Shown in pieces: positions 52,524 to 61,766 of a stretch of 64,000 nt of DNA. Numbering within the stretch: the first letter of the stretch is position 1; the number at the start of each line of letters is the position of its first letter. Position numbers and translations under genes: made by a program. The notes below the pieces were generated by a model, which was given only the letters and a program-made list of their open reading frames with translations, did not search any database and had not been told where the DNA came from. The stretch comes from Paenibacillus tundrae (lineage in GTDB: Bacteria > Bacillota > Bacilli > Paenibacillales > Paenibacillaceae), in the NCBI RefSeq assembly GCF_036884255.1, contig NZ_CP145605.1:6199001-6263000 (forward strand), written 5' to 3'.

Positions 52524-53054
52524 ATGGAGCAGACCAATTCACAGGTACGAACGTTATTTCTACATGACGATGGGGTTATCCCTAACCATCCTACACTCCC
52601 TGTGCTTATATACCAAGGGGTGTGGGCAGACAATCCATCCTCGGCTGAACAGAAGATGAACGATCATCACTGGGGCAATAGCTGGGTTAATGGCGTGTTT
52701 GATTATCACCACTACCACAGCAATGCGCATGAAGCCTTGGCCGTCATCAGCGGCTCCGTACAGATCATTCTAGGCGGTGAAAATGGGCAGGTCGTTACTT
52801 TGCAGGCGGGTGATGTTGTCGTACTTCCTGCTGGAACAGGGCATAAACGGCTGCAGGCCAGCCTCGATTTCCGTATCGCAGGCGCTTATCCCGCTGGCAT
52901 GAATTATAATACGCGCACGGGTGATCCAAGCGAACGTCTCCAAGCTTTGCGTGAGATTCAGCAGGTTCCTATACCCGATAACGATCCGGTGTATGGATCT
53001 GATGGTCCACTGCTGAAACTATGGGGTAAACGTACAGATGCTAAACAAGACTGA
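52524..53054 (+). CDS. Cupin domain protein (YjlB-like)
   Basis: ATG 52524 (MEQTNSQ) behind GAAGGA gives 176 residues. The cupin has YHHYHSNAHEALAVISGSVQIILGGENG (His-rich metal site) and VVLPAGTGHKRLQA. The N-terminus (DDGVIPNHPTLPVLIYQGV) recalls YjlB, whose gene lies beside yjlC and ndh in B. subtilis. Here the cupin gene lies on the other strand, 1.1 kb from that pair, so the association is partly kept. It probably binds a metal and a small ligand. Confidence 0.85.
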   Translation: MEQTNSQVRTLFLHDDGVIPNHPTLPVLIYQGVWADNPSSAEQKMNDHHWGNSWVNGVFDYHHYHSNAHEALAVISGSVQIILGGENGQVVTLQAGDVVVLPAGTGHKRLQASLDFRIAGAYPAGMNYNTRTGDPSERLQALREIQQVPIPDNDPVYGSDGPLLKLWGKRTDAKQD

Positions 53055-53131
53055 AGAACTCCCGAACTCCCAAATAAACAAATTGGGTGAAGCCCCGGCT
53101 TCCTTGGATATCAAACGTAATACCCTTTAGA

Positions 53132-54208
53132 CTAGCTGCCGGCAAATCTTATACTATAAAATCGCATTGCATGAGGCATGCCCTCCATGTCGAATCGTCC
53201 ATGTAGAATAAGCTGACGTATACGGTACTCAATAAAAGTATCGCCGACAGCTTGTTCCAGATGACCCAGCACTTCACCTACAATACGAGCTGACTTAATG
53301 AATTCCCCAGGCTGTCTTGTTGACGCCACCTCGGTAAACTTCTGCAGGATGAACTCATCAATGGCGTCCTCAGAGACACTTTGGATGATCCCATCTTGCA
53401 TTAAGCGCAAATGTCCAGGCTGTGCAGACAGATGCAGCCACTCTTGCTCCATTTGTCTGCGCTCCTCAGATGATAACGGTTCATCATGCTCGCAGTGATG
53501 CCACATCTTCAGTAATTTCTCGGAATTAATCTCACCTGTACCGCGTACTTCATACTGTACTTCCGGTGTATTAAACAATTGTGGATATAAATCTTTCGTT
53601 TCAATGATATAGATGGGGCTTTTCCTGTCACGCAGCAAATACATGGCATATAAGAGTCCGGTTCGCTCATGACTATTGTTGGCATACCAGATCGTAATCC
53701 GCGTCTCTTCCTCAATGGAGCTGATCACTTGGTTGATGTGAAGCAGTTCGTCTACCCCTTGAGCCGCGTACCTTCCATGTTCACTCATGTGAAATCGCTC
53801 AAGCAGCCACAGATGTCTGCGCTGCACATTTACTTTGTTCGTTAGATCCCCCAATGGTCCAATCGCATAGTAGTCATTCATCGTGAAGAACCGCCGCCCT
53901 GAACGTCCAGGAACGTTGCCCATCGCCACCTTAATACTGCCTAATGGTGAGTCTCCAAATGCGATGTGTATTTCATGCGTTTTCTGTGCTTCCAATGCCT
54001 GCTTCTCAGCCTGATCCCGGCTTCGATGTTCATCCAACTCTTTAAATATCGACTGAACTTTAACGGCAAAATCATCCGTACGATCTGCAGCTATCCCTTG
54101 ACTAACTGCCATATCTGCTCGGAGGTATAACTCTCGTAACAACATACGCAGCTCATCCTCATTCATACGATGCAACTCTTGATCAAATTCAAAAGCATTC
54201 TCAATCAT
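53132..54208 (-). CDS. DUF1835/DUF3658 domain protein
   Basis: The 358-residue soluble protein has an N-terminal helical stretch, then a DUF1835 domain (EIHIAFGDSPLGSIKVAMG, LWLLERFHM, RITIWYANNSHERTGLLYAMYLL) and a C-terminal DUF3658-like part (EDAIDEFILQKF...YRIRQLILHGRFDMEG). The family is common in Bacillales and Paenibacillus; its function is unknown. It starts behind AGGAG and stands alone. Confidence 0.8.
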   Translation of the reverse strand: MIENAFEFDQELHRMNEDELRMLLRELYLRADMAVSQGIAADRTDDFAVKVQSIFKELDEHRSRDQAEKQALEAQKTHEIHIAFGDSPLGSIKVAMGNVPGRSGRRFFTMNDYYAIGPLGDLTNKVNVQRRHLWLLERFHMSEHGRYAAQGVDELLHINQVISSIEEETRITIWYANNSHERTGLLYAMYLLRDRKSPIYIIETKDLYPQLFNTPEVQYEVRGTGEINSEKLLKMWHHCEHDEPLSSEERRQMEQEWLHLSAQPGHLRLMQDGIIQSVSEDAIDEFILQKFTEVASTRQPGEFIKSARIVGEVLGHLEQAVGDTFIEYRIRQLILHGRFDMEGMPHAMRFYSIRFAGS

Positions 54209-54285
54209 AAGGCTTCTCCTTTAATCGTTAGTCATTGGCAAAAAACAGTTCTCGCTGTCGTGCATCATTCTCCAGCCGTCCAAGG

Positions 54286-54948
54286 TTAAGAGGAGATAGA
54301 CTTGCCTGTGGATGAATGAAGCTCATCATTGCTATCATCCTGGTGAGACGACGAACGGGTAAAGTGACGCTCCAACTTACGACTTGCCCATAGAGATGCG
54401 GCGACAAACAACAATACGCCACCCCAGCGAATAGGATGCTCCAAGAACTGCTCGACGTTAGAACCGATGTACGTTACACAGAAGATCATAATGGCCTTAC
54501 CACAGCCAACAGCGAGCAAGAAGGATAGCAACCGCATACGGGCAATACCTGCCGCAACATTGATAATAACAAACGGCCCAACCGGAAATATGCTAAGCAA
54601 AAATACATAACTGAACGCATTCCGCCGAATCCATACCATACTGCGTTGTACTCGTGGTTTATTCGCCCATCGTTCTACGAAGGCAGATTTACCGATCTCT
54701 CTTACAAGTAGAAAGGTAACCGTACAGCCTAATACCATTCCGATCCATGAATATATAAATCCTGCCCATAGTCCATACACCGCGCCATTCACCCCAACAA
54801 TAAGCAATGTGGGCAGCGGCGGTACAAATGACTTCATAAAGGTGAGCAAAATCCCTGGTAATGGGCCAAGCGAACGAAACTGCTCTAACCAATAACGTAT
54901 ATTTTCTTCCGTGATATAGGACATAATGTCCAAGGGTACCAAGCTCAT
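54286..54948 (-). CDS. TVP38/TMEM64 (SNARE-associated, DedA-related) membrane protein
   Basis: ATG 54948 (MSLVPLD) behind GGAAGG gives 220 residues. Five or six helices surround the family signature FVPPLPTLLIVGVNGAVYGLWAGFIYSWIG and the second motif FPVGPFVIINVAAGIARMRLLSFL. The C-terminus is a short charged Ser-rich tail. Family members are thought to move or scramble lipids in the membrane; the role here is unknown. Confidence 0.86.
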   Translation of the reverse strand: MSLVPLDIMSYITEENIRYWLEQFRSLGPLPGILLTFMKSFVPPLPTLLIVGVNGAVYGLWAGFIYSWIGMVLGCTVTFLLVREIGKSAFVERWANKPRVQRSMVWIRRNAFSYVFLLSIFPVGPFVIINVAAGIARMRLLSFLLAVGCGKAIMIFCVTYIGSNVEQFLEHPIRWGGVLLFVAASLWASRKLERHFTRSSSHQDDSNDELHSSTGKSISS

Positions 54949-55157
54949 CTGCATCCTTCCAATCTATACTGTCTTAAGTTACTTTTGGTTCGGGTACCGA
55001 TTGAAGTAACACCTTTGTTCTATTCTTTTCATACAAAAATCTCTCACCTCACTACTCTCAGTATAACGTACAGATGTACTTCCCACCGTTGTTAATTTGA
55101 AGAAATATTCACAGTTCATCGTGGACATTTCATCACTCAATAAGACTTGTTGACATC

Positions 55158-55194
55158 ACAAAGAGCACATCCGACACAAGTTCAGGTGTGCTCT
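55158..55194 (-). terminator. Terminator of the HNH gene
   Basis: AGAGCACA and TGTGCTCT pair on the minus strand around 17 nt, followed by TTTG, 49 nt after the stop. Confidence 0.6.
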
Positions 55195-55243
55195 ACATTA
55201 TACGTATCTTCAAAACGATTATAGATTGAAATTAAATAACCAA

Positions 55244-56338
55244 CTAATCTAACTGCGCCTCTTGTAGCTGTATCTGATTCAACTCTTCCTGATGTGCTGC
55301 ATTCCACTCCGGAATACCGGATCGCATGAATTCGTCCGCATCCATAGCAGCCTTCGATTGATTGCATAGATTGCAGGCACATACACAATTGAGCGGTGTC
55401 GTATGTCCACCTTTGGCTCGGGGAAGCAGATGGTCAATGGTGTCTCCATACGATCCACAGAAATAACACGTGTACTGATCACGATTCAGAATAAACCGTT
55501 TGAAATCCTTATTGCTGAATAATCTGCGGATGGTATATCGGTTGACCACCACTGCAGCCTTTTCCTTCACCAGTGTGACAGCAAGCTCCATATCAATCTC
55601 CTGATGCCAGCGGCGTCCCTTGTCCGTTTTGCCACGCATTCGGATGAGTCCCTGTCTGTTGGTTCGAAGGGAAGAAGGATCTTCCGGATCAATAGCGACC
55701 GGCTCTGCTGAATTCTGACGGCGCTGACGACGATCTGTACTTAACCCACGATTACGAGTCCCATGTGAGCTTGTCCGATGTGTCGGTATCGTCACACGAG
55801 CTGAGTCTTCATTAGGACTCTTCAGCTCCGGATTCGCTATAGTCAGCTGCTGATCCGACTGTTGGTCGGACTCTGATTTTGTTTGTCCTTTTTCCAGGAG
55901 AGCATCAGGTCGTTTCGCTTTTCTCTTCCTTCTTCTCTTCTTACGGTGTCCAGAAGAAGGTTCAGTCAATGATAAGGACTGCTTGTCCGAAATGGATTCA
56001 ATCACAGGTGAAGCAGAGCTATCCTTGCTCGCTTGCACGGATACTGAACGCACAGCAGAAACTGCTGGTACAGTCACAGATGTAATAACGTCCTTCTCAT
56101 TATTCGCTCGTTCGGAATGCCTTATATGTGGCATGGAGATGTTGCTGACGGCTGCCTGTACACCAGACTTCCGACAGCTTCGGCAGGCTCCTCTTCTGGC
56201 GCCAGGGCCGGCGCGTTTCCCGGTTCTGCGCCGAAATTCGGACAACGAACGCTTTTGCCCGCAATACATACATGTCTTCGTCTGCTGCGCTTCATGTTCA
56301 GTCATATGTTGCCGGAAAGGGGCCGTGCCCATCTCCAT
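55244..56338 (-). CDS. HNH endonuclease with N-terminal zinc motif
   Basis: The 364-residue protein starts behind GAGGTGACG. The N-terminus has a zinc-type motif CMYCGQ...CRSC (about 23-56). Residues about 60-220 are low-complexity, rich in Ser, Gln and basic patches (HRKKRRRKRKAKR). The C-terminal HNH domain reads FILNRDQYTCYFCG..GDTIDHLLPRAKGG...NCVCACNLCN, with intact zinc cysteines and the catalytic His in IDH. A free-standing HNH nuclease of this kind could act in DNA repair, defence or mobile-element biology. Directly upstream lies a 48-residue CxxC protein (56383-56529). Confidence 0.8.
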   Translation of the reverse strand: MEMGTAPFRQHMTEHEAQQTKTCMYCGQKRSLSEFRRRTGKRAGPGARRGACRSCRKSGVQAAVSNISMPHIRHSERANNEKDVITSVTVPAVSAVRSVSVQASKDSSASPVIESISDKQSLSLTEPSSGHRKKRRRKRKAKRPDALLEKGQTKSESDQQSDQQLTIANPELKSPNEDSARVTIPTHRTSSHGTRNRGLSTDRRQRRQNSAEPVAIDPEDPSSLRTNRQGLIRMRGKTDKGRRWHQEIDMELAVTLVKEKAAVVVNRYTIRRLFSNKDFKRFILNRDQYTCYFCGSYGDTIDHLLPRAKGGHTTPLNCVCACNLCNQSKAAMDADEFMRSGIPEWNAAHQEELNQIQLQEAQLD

Positions 56339-56382
56339 GTCGTCACCTCGGTTCCTTATGAATCCGGTTTCTTTCTATTGTA

Positions 56383-56529
56383 TCACATCTGCTCACGAAC
56401 ACCCTCATGAGCTCCTGATTGATATTCCTCAGCGACGAATTCCTGCGGTTGCTCGCATTCATGAAGGATATGTTCTACGTATTCTAATATATCTTGCATC
56501 GGTCTCCCGCATTGTTGACATGTTGTCAT
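56383..56529 (-). CDS. 48-residue CxxC protein upstream of the HNH gene
   Basis: A small ORF starts at ATG 56529, 5 nt after AAGGTGAG, and ends 44 nt before the HNH start. It reads MTTCQQCGRPMQD at the start, then VEHILHEC, so C4, C7, H20 and H23 or C25 could hold one zinc ion; the rest is acidic. The strong ribosome site and the context support it as a real gene. I recognise no family. Confidence 0.6.
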   Translation of the reverse strand: MTTCQQCGRPMQDILEYVEHILHECEQPQEFVAEEYQSGAHEGVREQM

Positions 56530-56664
56530 TTATCTCACCTTGTTCCTGTTCATCAAAAAGAATTTGTAATCGTGTTCCGATGTCTCATTACCCTTCGTAC
56601 GCGAAAAAGAAACATTCGTTCCCCATGCTTCAGGGCAATCTATATAACCACAACGAAAGAGTAT

Positions 56665-56813
56665 TTACACTGGCCACTGCGATGCCAGAACAACCTTCCG
56701 ATCGCTGTTACCCCCAGATTCCTTTCATTCCCTTCTCCAAAGGGGGAATCCGGGGATAAAGGCGAACGCTCCGCTTCTTCAGGTTATTTCTGTCCTCTCC
56801 GTTCTCGTGTAAA
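56665..56813. repeat. 149-bp dispersed repeat, copy B
   Basis: Starts TTACACTGGCCACT (TTTACAC including the preceding base) and ends TCTCGTGTAAA, giving TTTACAC/GTGTAAA termini. It is the full-length partner of copy A (47886-48034), in the same orientation. Confidence 0.75.
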
Positions 56814-56842
56814 CGTTTAGTTAATTTATATCATGACATACG

Positions 56843-56888
56843 AAAAAGCCGTTTCCTGCTCAACCCTAAGGTCGACCAAGAAACGGCT
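56843..56888 (-). terminator. Terminator of the acyltransferase gene
   Basis: On the minus strand AGCCGTTTC pairs with GAAACGGCT, with GGTCGACC inside, followed by a T-run, 30 nt after the stop. Confidence 0.7.
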
Positions 56889-56918
56889 CTATATTCCTAT
56901 GATGGAAAATAAATATAA

Positions 56919-58091
56919 TTATGCGTCCAGTTGTCCTGACTTTTGCTGTGGCACAAGGCGTGGTTTGGGCTTCGGCAAATTACCGAAGAAGACCCATGCG
57001 AATGGAATGAATCTCGCTGTCAAACCTACGACAATCCACGATGCGATCAAGGCAACCCCGAACCCTCCAGCATACCAGAGGTGAAGCAGCCAAGACGTAC
57101 CCGTTTGCGGAGGGAAATTCCGATAAACGAGCAAGAAGAACGGATGAATCAGATAAATGCCGAAGGACAGCGCACCCAGTCGATTAAGTGGCTTAACGAT
57201 TAATGCTGGCCCTTTGCGATAGAGCAGATAAGAGATCTGGATCAGAACCAGCGCACAAGCGAAGGTATGCAGATTCCAGAAGAATTCGTACCATAGTGTG
57301 TTATAGGTTGCGATCTTCAGGCGCAGTAGATAATAAATGTACACATGCCCAAGACCAGCAAAGATCCATACAGCCCAGAGCAATACCCATGAAGCTACTC
57401 GCCCTTTGGTTGCATTGGCACGGCTAATGACAAACCACTGTTTGATCTTAGGGAAGTACACGCCGATGAAGGCACCTAGCATAAAGTACGAGAAGTAAGA
57501 GAACGCCCAGCTACCTTTGTTAGGAACTTGGAATCCATACTTATTACTCACGATGAAAGCCCACTGAATAAGTAACCCAATCAGCACGGACCACTTCACA
57601 ACCGAAGGATACTTCTTGAGCAACCAGAGCACAAACGGAAATAACAGATAGAATTGCATATTGATAAAGACAAAGTACAGATGTGTGTATGCCTTACCCG
57701 TGAAGAGCTTGGTGATGAAGCTAAGGGCTGACTCTCCAAATGGGCGACCCTGATAATGGATGTAATGCAGCAATACAAAATACATCAACGAAAACAGGAA
57801 ATAAGGCAGTAAAATATACACGAATCTTTTCTTGTAAAAATTACTTACTAACTTCTTATCTAGCGGACGAGAATAATAGTTATAGAACAGCACAAAGCTA
57901 CTCATAAAGATAAAGGTCGGCGTACCATATTTCATAAAAATATTAATAAAATTATACAGCCAATAGTATCCTGAGCCGGTCATGTCTACGGTAGCGTATG
58001 AAGTGGAGTGCACACTTAGCACGCCGATAATAGCCATGGCACGTACCAGATTTAGCTCTGGAATCCGCTCTCTTTTGATTGTCTCACTCAT
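56919..58091 (-). CDS. Acyltransferase 3 family membrane protein
   Basis: ATG 58091 (MSETIKRER) behind AAGGAG gives 390 residues; the frame extends to 58130. About ten helices and the signature of acyltransferase-3 proteins are visible: LNLVRAMAIIGVLSVHSTSY with the catalytic-type His, GTPTFIFMSSFVLFYNYYSRP, and SFGIYLIHPFFL near the end. It would move an acyl group across the membrane onto a sugar or other surface molecule. The gene is flanked by its own terminator and by repeat copy B. Confidence 0.86.
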   Translation of the reverse strand: MSETIKRERIPELNLVRAMAIIGVLSVHSTSYATVDMTGSGYYWLYNFINIFMKYGTPTFIFMSSFVLFYNYYSRPLDKKLVSNFYKKRFVYILLPYFLFSLMYFVLLHYIHYQGRPFGESALSFITKLFTGKAYTHLYFVFINMQFYLLFPFVLWLLKKYPSVVKWSVLIGLLIQWAFIVSNKYGFQVPNKGSWAFSYFSYFMLGAFIGVYFPKIKQWFVISRANATKGRVASWVLLWAVWIFAGLGHVYIYYLLRLKIATYNTLWYEFFWNLHTFACALVLIQISYLLYRKGPALIVKPLNRLGALSFGIYLIHPFFLLVYRNFPPQTGTSWLLHLWYAGGFGVALIASWIVVGLTARFIPFAWVFFGNLPKPKPRLVPQQKSGQLDA

Positions 58092-58259
58092 GTTTAGCGT
58101 TTCTCCTTCATTTGTTCGTCGATATGTCATATATGACTTAATACAATAAACTCACTCTCTCTATTAAAAAGCATAAAACTTAATATGGGTAGTCCATTTT
58201 CTTAACATTTTCTAAATTTTCAAGCAGATTTCACATGTTTTTCATGCCCATCCATAGCA

Positions 58260-58286
58260 AAAAGACCGCCACAGTGCGGTCTTTAG
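58260..58286 (-). terminator. Terminator of the GyrI-like gene
   Basis: AAAGACCGC and GCGGTCTTT pair around 6 nt with a T-run on the minus strand, 22 nt after the stop. Confidence 0.8.
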
Positions 58287-58307
58287 GGTCAGATAGTATA
58301 TGTATTA

Positions 58308-58796
58308 TTATTTATGGATGACCGGGATGAAAATGGTAAACTCGGGATCAGACTCATCCGCCTTCTGAGTCATAGGGTACACTTCATAATGCGTAAGCGC
58401 ACCTCCGGCTAACTGATACTCACTAGCTTCAATCCCCGCATATAACTCGTTATATGAAGCTTCGATATTCCGGCCTTTCCTGTGGTTACGCTTAGCGTAA
58501 TGGCTCGAAGCAACCTCAATACGCTCCATTCCCTCGGGAATCTCCTGTGCAACACTAGGATCGACTTCAACGCCAACATAATGGGTGAACCCTGTCTCCG
58601 TCATGTGATAAGATAATCCGAGGAGTTCGTCCGGATGCAGCACATGCTGAATCTCGCCCCACCGACGTTTAAATTCCGACTGCACCGCACGAATGCCACC
58701 GGCTCCTGCCTCGGCAAAAGTCCCTTCCCACTTCATACCCACCACCACACTTGCCTCTTTATGCACTAATTCAAATACACTATTTACCTGCTCCAT
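58308..58796 (-). CDS. GyrI-like small-molecule-binding (effector-binding) domain protein
   Basis: ATG 58796 (MEQVNSVF) is preferred, giving 162 residues; ATG 58802 is also possible. The fold pattern, two beta-alpha-beta repeats with VVVGMKWEGTFAEAG, EEI-like turns, YVGVEVD and the late FTIFIPVIHK, fits the GyrI/AraC effector-binding superfamily. There is no DNA-binding domain attached. Such proteins bind small hydrophobic or cationic compounds; the target is unknown. Confidence 0.75.
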   Translation of the reverse strand: MEQVNSVFELVHKEASVVVGMKWEGTFAEAGAGGIRAVQSEFKRRWGEIQHVLHPDELLGLSYHMTETGFTHYVGVEVDPSVAQEIPEGMERIEVASSHYAKRNHRKGRNIEASYNELYAGIEASEYQLAGGALTHYEVYPMTQKADESDPEFTIFIPVIHK

Positions 58797-58966
58797 GAAC
58801 ATTCATCCTTTCACGATAATATAATTCACTTTCAGCCAGGAATTAGTAATTTACTCCACAATTATACATCAAATATAGTTGAAGTAACTGTAATTTTTGT
58901 TAAATTTCGAAATAATCTAGCGCCCTGTCAGAAGACTATAAAACCACATCACAATCCCTCTTAAAA

Positions 58967-59001
58967 ACAAAAAACCGTAAGATCTCAAGAGATCATTACG
59001 G
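58967..59001 (-). terminator. Terminator of the photolyase gene
   Basis: CCGTAATGATCTC and GAGATCTTACGG pair around TT on the minus strand, followed by TTTTTT, 87 nt after the stop. Confidence 0.75.
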
Positions 59002-59087
59002 AGCAAAGTTTATATATTATCTATTTACCACCTGTCTTACCAAGCGTTTGCGGAAAAGCACTCCCCTGAAACATCCTTAGATAAAAC

Positions 59088-60434
59088 TTAATTATCTTTT
59101 GGACGACTAGCTAGAATCGTTTTATAAACCTCAATGGCAGCCTGACGCGAAGCTTTCAGATCGACAATGGCATGTTCTCGCGGCTGATGGATATCTTTAC
59201 TGTGCGAATCCTTCAGATCAGGCAGCCATTTGCGAATATAGTCCCCTTGAGGGTCATACTTCTCAGACTGTGTTACTGGATTATTCACCCTGAAATAGGG
59301 AGCAGCGTTCTCACCCAGCGAAGAGCACCACAACCAATTACCCCGATTCTGGATATTGTCATAATCTCGCAGCTTCCGTCTGAAATAGGCCTCGCCTAAC
59401 GTAAAGGGACACTGCAGATTTTTGGTCAGAAACATCGCTGTCAGAATACGAAGCCTATTCGGCATACGCCCAGTCTCATTCAGTTCTGTCATGGCTGCAT
59501 CGATAATTGGTATGCCTGTCTCCGCCTTACACCATTTCTCAAAATGCTCATCGTGTAGTGCCGAGAGATCGTATACCTTCTCATACGTAAAATAGTGACT
59601 CTCATACACCGCACGATACAAATAGAAGTCTCGGAAGCATAACTGTCTAATCCATTCGTAGGAATCCTCTGCTCGATTGGCAGCATCATACATCTTACGG
59701 ATTGATATCGCACCAACAGCCACATAGGAGCTTAGATGACTGGGCTCATATGCCTCATACTCATCCCGATGATCCCCATAGTCCACTACTCGCTCTGCCA
59801 AGAAATCGTTCATCAATGGGAATGGATCTTCCACCATAGTATCTGTTAATAGATGCTCAGGCACAGACATGGATTCAGGAAACTCCATCTTGCGCTCACT
59901 TACCTTCAGATCTGCAACAGTGGTTGCTGATGGTGGGTTCGGATGCTCATTCATGAACTCGACCCAGCGCCGATGGAATGCAGCAAACACCTTATAAGGC
60001 TCAGACTTACCTGTAAACGAAGCAAAACCTGCAAGATCCATTAATAGATGATCTGTTAGAAGGGTGAACGTGACCTTCCGCTCGTCCGTAACTTTGCGTA
60101 TACTACGGTCTCTCTCCATCGCATAAGGGGTCATGTCCCGATGGGCAACAACCTCATCAATACGGCCTTCCATCTGCTCTAAGATGTATTCCACGACTTC
60201 AGCCGGCTTACCGTATGCAACATGTAAATGCTGTCCTGCTTCATGGTACTGATTGCCAAGCTCTGCTGCATGTTGTAGAAAATTCACACCACTGTGCTCC
60301 TCATCACGGCCCTGACGCAGCAAAAATGGGTCATAGATAAACACATGTAGACTCTCTACTCCCTGGTCTCGCAAATAATCGAATCCCACCAGGTCATCTG
60401 TTCGCAGATCTTTACGATGTATGAACAATTTCAT
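59088..60434 (-). CDS. phr: Deoxyribodipyrimidine photolyase
   Basis: The 448-residue protein starts behind AGGAGGA. The N-terminal antenna-binding domain (KLFIHRKDLRTDDLVGFDYL) and the C-terminal FAD domain are complete: QLCFRDFYLY, WCKAETGIPIIDAAMTELNETGRMPNRLR, and NIQNRGNWLWCSSLGENAAPYFRVNNPVTQSEKYDPQGDYIRKWLP. It splits UV-induced cyclobutane pyrimidine dimers using blue light. It follows the regulator gene by 24 nt and may be in the same transcript. Confidence 0.93.
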   Translation of the reverse strand: MKLFIHRKDLRTDDLVGFDYLRDQGVESLHVFIYDPFLLRQGRDEEHSGVNFLQHAAELGNQYHEAGQHLHVAYGKPAEVVEYILEQMEGRIDEVVAHRDMTPYAMERDRSIRKVTDERKVTFTLLTDHLLMDLAGFASFTGKSEPYKVFAAFHRRWVEFMNEHPNPPSATTVADLKVSERKMEFPESMSVPEHLLTDTMVEDPFPLMNDFLAERVVDYGDHRDEYEAYEPSHLSSYVAVGAISIRKMYDAANRAEDSYEWIRQLCFRDFYLYRAVYESHYFTYEKVYDLSALHDEHFEKWCKAETGIPIIDAAMTELNETGRMPNRLRILTAMFLTKNLQCPFTLGEAYFRRKLRDYDNIQNRGNWLWCSSLGENAAPYFRVNNPVTQSEKYDPQGDYIRKWLPDLKDSHSKDIHQPREHAIVDLKASRQAAIEVYKTILASRPKDN

Positions 60435-60458
60435 TGATATCCTCCTGCTGTGCCTACA

Positions 60459-61622
60459 CTACTTCGTCGTCAGCTTATGATAAAGTTGACTCGTCTCCAA
60501 CTCAGGTTGGTGACCAAGATCCTCAAATATCGTAAGTGTGAACGAGGTATACAATTTGAGTATGGCTTGTTGATCATCCATAGATGCATACACCTCCATC
60601 ATAAGGCGGCAGATTTCCTCGGCATATGGCTCACGTTCTTGTAGTTGTATTAACTGCTCAATCGCTTCTTTACCCCGTCCATGATGCATATTCCACTTGG
60701 CAATATCCATTACGAGCTGCATATATTTTCGTTTAAGTTCACGCGCTTTGGCTTGAGACCACTGGTAATCATGCTCTTCAAGATAGTCTCCTCGATAGAG
60801 TGCGGCGAATTCACGTAATTGCTCTACATTCTCTTCGGTGACTTCACTATAGCTCGTTCCCTGTTCGAACTGTTCTATGTCACTTACAAGATTACCCGCA
60901 AGAAGACGATAGCGGTTCATATTGTATTCTAATTTGCCCGTCATATGCCATTCCTTCAGAAGCTTGCGAATCTGATACACCGATGTATGTAGATGAGTCA
61001 GACCCTTCTCTTGAGAGACGTCCGCCCATAACTTGTCCAGTATGACCTCTTTACTTACCCACTCACCCCGATGATGAAACAGAAAAGCAAACAGCTCCTG
61101 CGACTTCGTCGTACGCCACTTATGCTTCTTCGCTTCAGGCGCTAGGCTTCTGTAAATATCCAGATGCTTAAAGGTGAGTAACCCAGGAACATCTGTATGA
61201 GCCTGTGTATCCTTACCATCGAGCTCTACGATCTCCGCCGCGACGGCTACCTGGGAATGAGCCGCACCAAAATTTATAATTCGGTCTACTGTCTTCGCTA
61301 ATCTGGCAGAGCTTAACGGCTTCAAGACGTAATCCAGGGCATGTAATTCAAATGCCTCGACGGCATGATCAGCATATGCCGTTACAAATATAATCTGAAC
61401 CTGATAATCCAATTGCTGTATATATTCAGCCGCTTCCAGTCCATTCATCTCAGGCATGCCGATGTCCAGAAATACGACATCTACACGATTCTTAGCCAGA
61501 AAATCAATACCTTCACGAGCTGTCGAAAAACATTGCACAGGTGTAATCCGTCCGTCCGACAATAACAGGCGCTCCAAATGCAGCTGCGCGGGTTTCTCGT
61601 CATCGATTACAATCGCTCTCAC
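60459..61622 (-). CDS. Response regulator with a BTAD (SARP-like) output domain
   Basis: The 387-residue regulator starts at GTG behind AGGAGG. The receiver has the acidic pair in VIDDEK, the phosphorylated Asp in VVFLDIGMPEM and Lys in YVLKPLS. An OmpR/SARP-type winged helix (TKSQELFAFLFHHRGEWVSKEVILDKLW...VYQIRKLL) is followed by a bacterial transcriptional activation domain with helical repeats (ALYRGDYLEEHDYQW, EPYAEEICRLMMEVYASM). It pairs with the hybrid kinase gene upstream. Target genes cannot be inferred. Confidence 0.87.
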   Translation of the reverse strand: MRAIVIDDEKPAQLHLERLLLSDGRITPVQCFSTAREGIDFLAKNRVDVVFLDIGMPEMNGLEAAEYIQQLDYQVQIIFVTAYADHAVEAFELHALDYVLKPLSSARLAKTVDRIINFGAAHSQVAVAAEIVELDGKDTQAHTDVPGLLTFKHLDIYRSLAPEAKKHKWRTTKSQELFAFLFHHRGEWVSKEVILDKLWADVSQEKGLTHLHTSVYQIRKLLKEWHMTGKLEYNMNRYRLLAGNLVSDIEQFEQGTSYSEVTEENVEQLREFAALYRGDYLEEHDYQWSQAKARELKRKYMQLVMDIAKWNMHHGRGKEAIEQLIQLQEREPYAEEICRLMMEVYASMDDQQAILKLYTSFTLTIFEDLGHQPELETSQLYHKLTTK

Positions 61623-61666
61623 CGTTCCTCTAACCTCCTAACTATATACAATGGACTAAAGACGAC

Positions 61667-61700
61667 TTACACGGAACATTTTAATGCCGAACAACCTTCC
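61667..61700. repeat. Diverged end of the 149-bp repeat
   Basis: TTACAC, then 16 unlike nt, then GAACAACCTTCC aligns with the left 35 nt of copy B. It lies between the kinase and regulator genes. Confidence 0.35.
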
Positions 61701-61766
61701 AAACACTGGTTTGGTGTACATGTACATATAAAGTCCAATATATAGTTATTATTTTATATTAATTAA

